A stretch of DNA of 7,855 bases, from assembly GCA_910584805.1 (NCBI GenBank), contig CAJUCB010000007.1, forward strand, positions 1,307 through 9,161. Direction: 5' to 3'. The position numbers and the translations under genes were made by a program. Below the pieces are notes generated by a model. That model was not told the DNA's origin, made no database searches, and saw only the letters and a program-made list of their open reading frames with translations. Shown here in pieces: positions 6,519 to 7,855 of this stretch. The stretch's first letter is position 1, and each line of letters starts with the position of its first letter. The stretch is from an uncultured Oscillospiraceae bacterium (GTDB taxonomy: Bacteria; Bacillota; Clostridia; Oscillospirales; Oscillospiraceae).

Positions 6519-6550
6519 CTAGCATAAAGAAAATATGGCGAAAGTGCTAG
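6519..6550 (-). promoter_or_regulatory. Possible XRE promoter with overlapping inverted repeat
   Basis: On the minus strand TAGCAC (6544-6549) and TATGCT (6521-6526) are 17 bases apart and could be -35 and -10 elements, though both are weak. The inverted repeat CTAGCA (6519-6524) and TGCTAG (6545-6550) overlies both hexamers, with half-site centres 26 bases apart. This is the placement expected for autoregulation. Short arms make chance occurrence quite possible. Confidence 0.3.
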
Positions 6551-6665
6551 GAAGTATATTTCCACCCCGTCGAATTATCCCGAATTCAGGGATGTTACCC
6601 GGAAAACCGTTTCATCAGAAAAATAGGACCGAAAATACAAGCCTGTTTGGTGGGCGTTTTTCCTT

Positions 6666-7784
6666 TCAACAGCTGCCCGATCCATCCATCTCCACCGAAA
6701 TCCCCCGCCGCTGCGCCAGCTGCAACAGTTGGCGGTTGCCCTCATTCATGGTCCCGAAGTGCTCTACACAACAAATCAGCCGCCGGCACTGCCCCACTAC
6801 CGCAGCGGCCTCCTCCAACGCCCTTGGGCCGATGGGCTCAAAGGCCCGCTCTGTGATGAGCCGCGCTGCCAGGGCCTGGGCCACCGGGAGGTCCAGGTCG
6901 TTTTCCTGAAGTACCCCCGCCCCAAAGGGGATGCCCTGGCGCTGCAAGCGGCGGTAGACGGGAATCCCACTGCCCCCACCGCCAAGGACGAACACCTCTG
7001 GCACCCCTGTCACAGCAGGGAGTTCCAGGCTGCCATAGCTGGGTTGGAAGCTGCCTTGGGTCACGCCGTAGAGCTGGTGGATATAACCGACGGCAAACAC
7101 CTCCTCCGGTGTCCCCCAGCGCTGGATTCCCCCCTCGCCTACACAGAGGACAAGATCGGATACCTTTTGTGCCAAATCCAACTCGTGCAGACTCATGACC
7201 ACAGCCAACGCCCGGCTGCGGACCAGCTTTTTCAACAGTTCCAAAAGCTCTAATTTGTAGCGAATATCCAAAAAGGACGTGGGCTCATCCAGGATCATCA
7301 CCTGAGGTTCCTGGCAAATCGCCCGGGCCAGCATCACCCGCTGGCGCTGGCCATCGCTCAGGCGGCGGAACTCCTGATCCCTTAGCGCCTGCACCCCCAC
7401 CAGCTCCATAGCCGCGTCCACCTGGGCCCGATCCGCCGGAGTGAGCAGGCCTAATCGCCCGGTGTGGGGATAGCGCCCCGTACCCACCACCTCCTCACAG
7501 CGCATCAGCTCCGGCATCACCCGCTCTGTGGTGAGGATGGATAGCTGCAACGCCAGCTCCCGTTCCGGCAGTTGGCGCAACTCCTTTCCTTGTAGCAGAA
7601 CCGCGCCCCCCACAGGGGCCAGCAGCTTGGAGAGTGTCTTTAACAGCGTCGATTTCCCCACGCCGTTGGGCCCGATGAGAGTGAGAATCTGCCCAGGATG
7701 CACCGCTAGACAGACCTCTTCCAACAGAGCCTTGCCCCCATAGCCCACCTCCAGGTGGTGGGTGTGTAACACTGGCTGATCCAT
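6666..7784 (-). CDS. FecCD-partner ABC ATPase with C-terminal extension domain
   Basis: This 372-residue protein is the cytoplasmic ATPase of an importer for a metal chelate, haem or corrinoid. Walker A is GPNGVGKST (38-46), the signature is LSDGQRQR (142-149), Walker B is VMILDEPTS (162-170) with the D-loop at FLD, and the switch His is H200. The BtuD/FecE-type domain ends near residue 255. Residues about 258-368 form an extra domain beginning VFVLGGGGSG, with an alternating helix/strand pattern suggesting a Rossmann-like fold; this tail is absent from standard FecE or BtuD and I cannot name it. The ATG at 7784 is five bases after the permease stop, with AAAGGA ten bases upstream, so the genes are translationally coupled; GTG 7793 is the less likely start because it sits one base from that site. 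The substrate cannot be settled without the upstream binding protein. Confidence 0.92.
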   Translation of the reverse strand: MDQPVLHTHHLEVGYGGKALLEEVCLAVHPGQILTLIGPNGVGKSTLLKTLSKLLAPVGGAVLLQGKELRQLPERELALQLSILTTERVMPELMRCEEVVGTGRYPHTGRLGLLTPADRAQVDAAMELVGVQALRDQEFRRLSDGQRQRVMLARAICQEPQVMILDEPTSFLDIRYKLELLELLKKLVRSRALAVVMSLHELDLAQKVSDLVLCVGEGGIQRWGTPEEVFAVGYIHQLYGVTQGSFQPSYGSLELPAVTGVPEVFVLGGGGSGIPVYRRLQRQGIPFGAGVLQENDLDLPVAQALAARLITERAFEPIGPRALEEAAAVVGQCRRLICCVEHFGTMNEGNRQLLQLAQRRGISVEMDGSGSC

Positions 7785-7789
7785 ATCCC

Positions 7790-7855
7790 TCACATCCTTT
7801 GGCGGCGCAGCATCACTGCAATGACCACAGGCGCCCCTAACAGTGCGGTCACAGA
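7790..7855 (-). CDS. FecCD-family ABC permease, C-terminal end only
   Basis: The minus-strand frame entering from the right edge reads SVTALLGAPVVIAVMLRRQ and ends in RM at a TGA (7790-7792). The LLGAP....(V/L)LRR ending is typical of FecCD/BtuC permeases, whose last transmembrane helix finishes in a basic cytoplasmic tail. Only 21 codons are visible. It stops five bases before the ATPase start, which fixes the gene order permease then ATPase in one operon. Confidence 0.75.
   Translation of the reverse strand, partial: SVTALLGAPVVIAVMLRRQRM

Noticed and set aside
6084..6522. Plus-strand open frames across the sigK upstream gap and XRE gene
   Set aside because: Pro/Ser/His-rich products without domains, opposite a clear helix-turn-helix gene and spanning a hairpin.
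6610..6665. Terminator for the ABC operon
   Set aside because: Only a three-pair GCC/GGC stem with bulged A/T flanks is visible after the stop at 6666; too weak to call.

Overview
The window looks like chromosome from a GC-rich, endospore-forming member of the Clostridia, most likely a gut Oscillospiraceae-type organism (Flavonifractor/Oscillibacter-like). This is an inference from gene content: an intact sporulation sigma-K gene, an SLH-anchored L,D-transpeptidase, clostridial tandem peptidoglycan-binding proteins, strong AGGAGG ribosome binding sites and sigma-A type promoters. No mobile element, CRISPR array, tRNA or rRNA was seen, and no gap between genes exceeds about 200 bases.

Layout. 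From 1 to 1214 on the plus strand are two overlapping genes for peptidoglycan-binding proteins, the first cut off by the window edge. A perfect 14-bp hairpin (1224-1258) separates them from a convergent large minus-strand gene (1287-4013). That gene encodes a secreted wall enzyme with SLH repeats, a beta-rich middle, three Ig-like repeats and a catalytic YkuD domain. Upstream of it is its own sigma-A-like promoter, then a minus-strand acyl-ACP thioesterase gene (4216-4953). A 165-bp divergent promoter region leads to a small GIY-YIG nuclease-fold gene on the plus strand (5119-5385). This converges on sigK (5413-6096, minus), with an inverted repeat at the junction. Upstream of sigK are a short XRE-type regulator (6268-6495, minus) and an unexplained 12-bp hairpin between the two. 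The right end is an operon of a FecCD-type permease (only its last 21 codons visible) and its ATPase (6666-7784), which carries an unusual C-terminal extension of about 115 residues.

Together, three genes act on or bind the cell wall (two peptidoglycan binders and the L,D-transpeptidase). SigK is the late mother-cell sigma factor that drives coat and cortex genes in sporulation. The ABC operon probably imports a metal chelate or corrinoid. The thioesterase, GIY-YIG and XRE genes look like independent housekeeping or regulatory units. I found no convincing wholly new system. The most interesting items are the domain-fused ABC ATPase, the architecture of the wall L,D-transpeptidase, the inverted repeat overlying the possible XRE promoter, and the orphan hairpin upstream of sigK.
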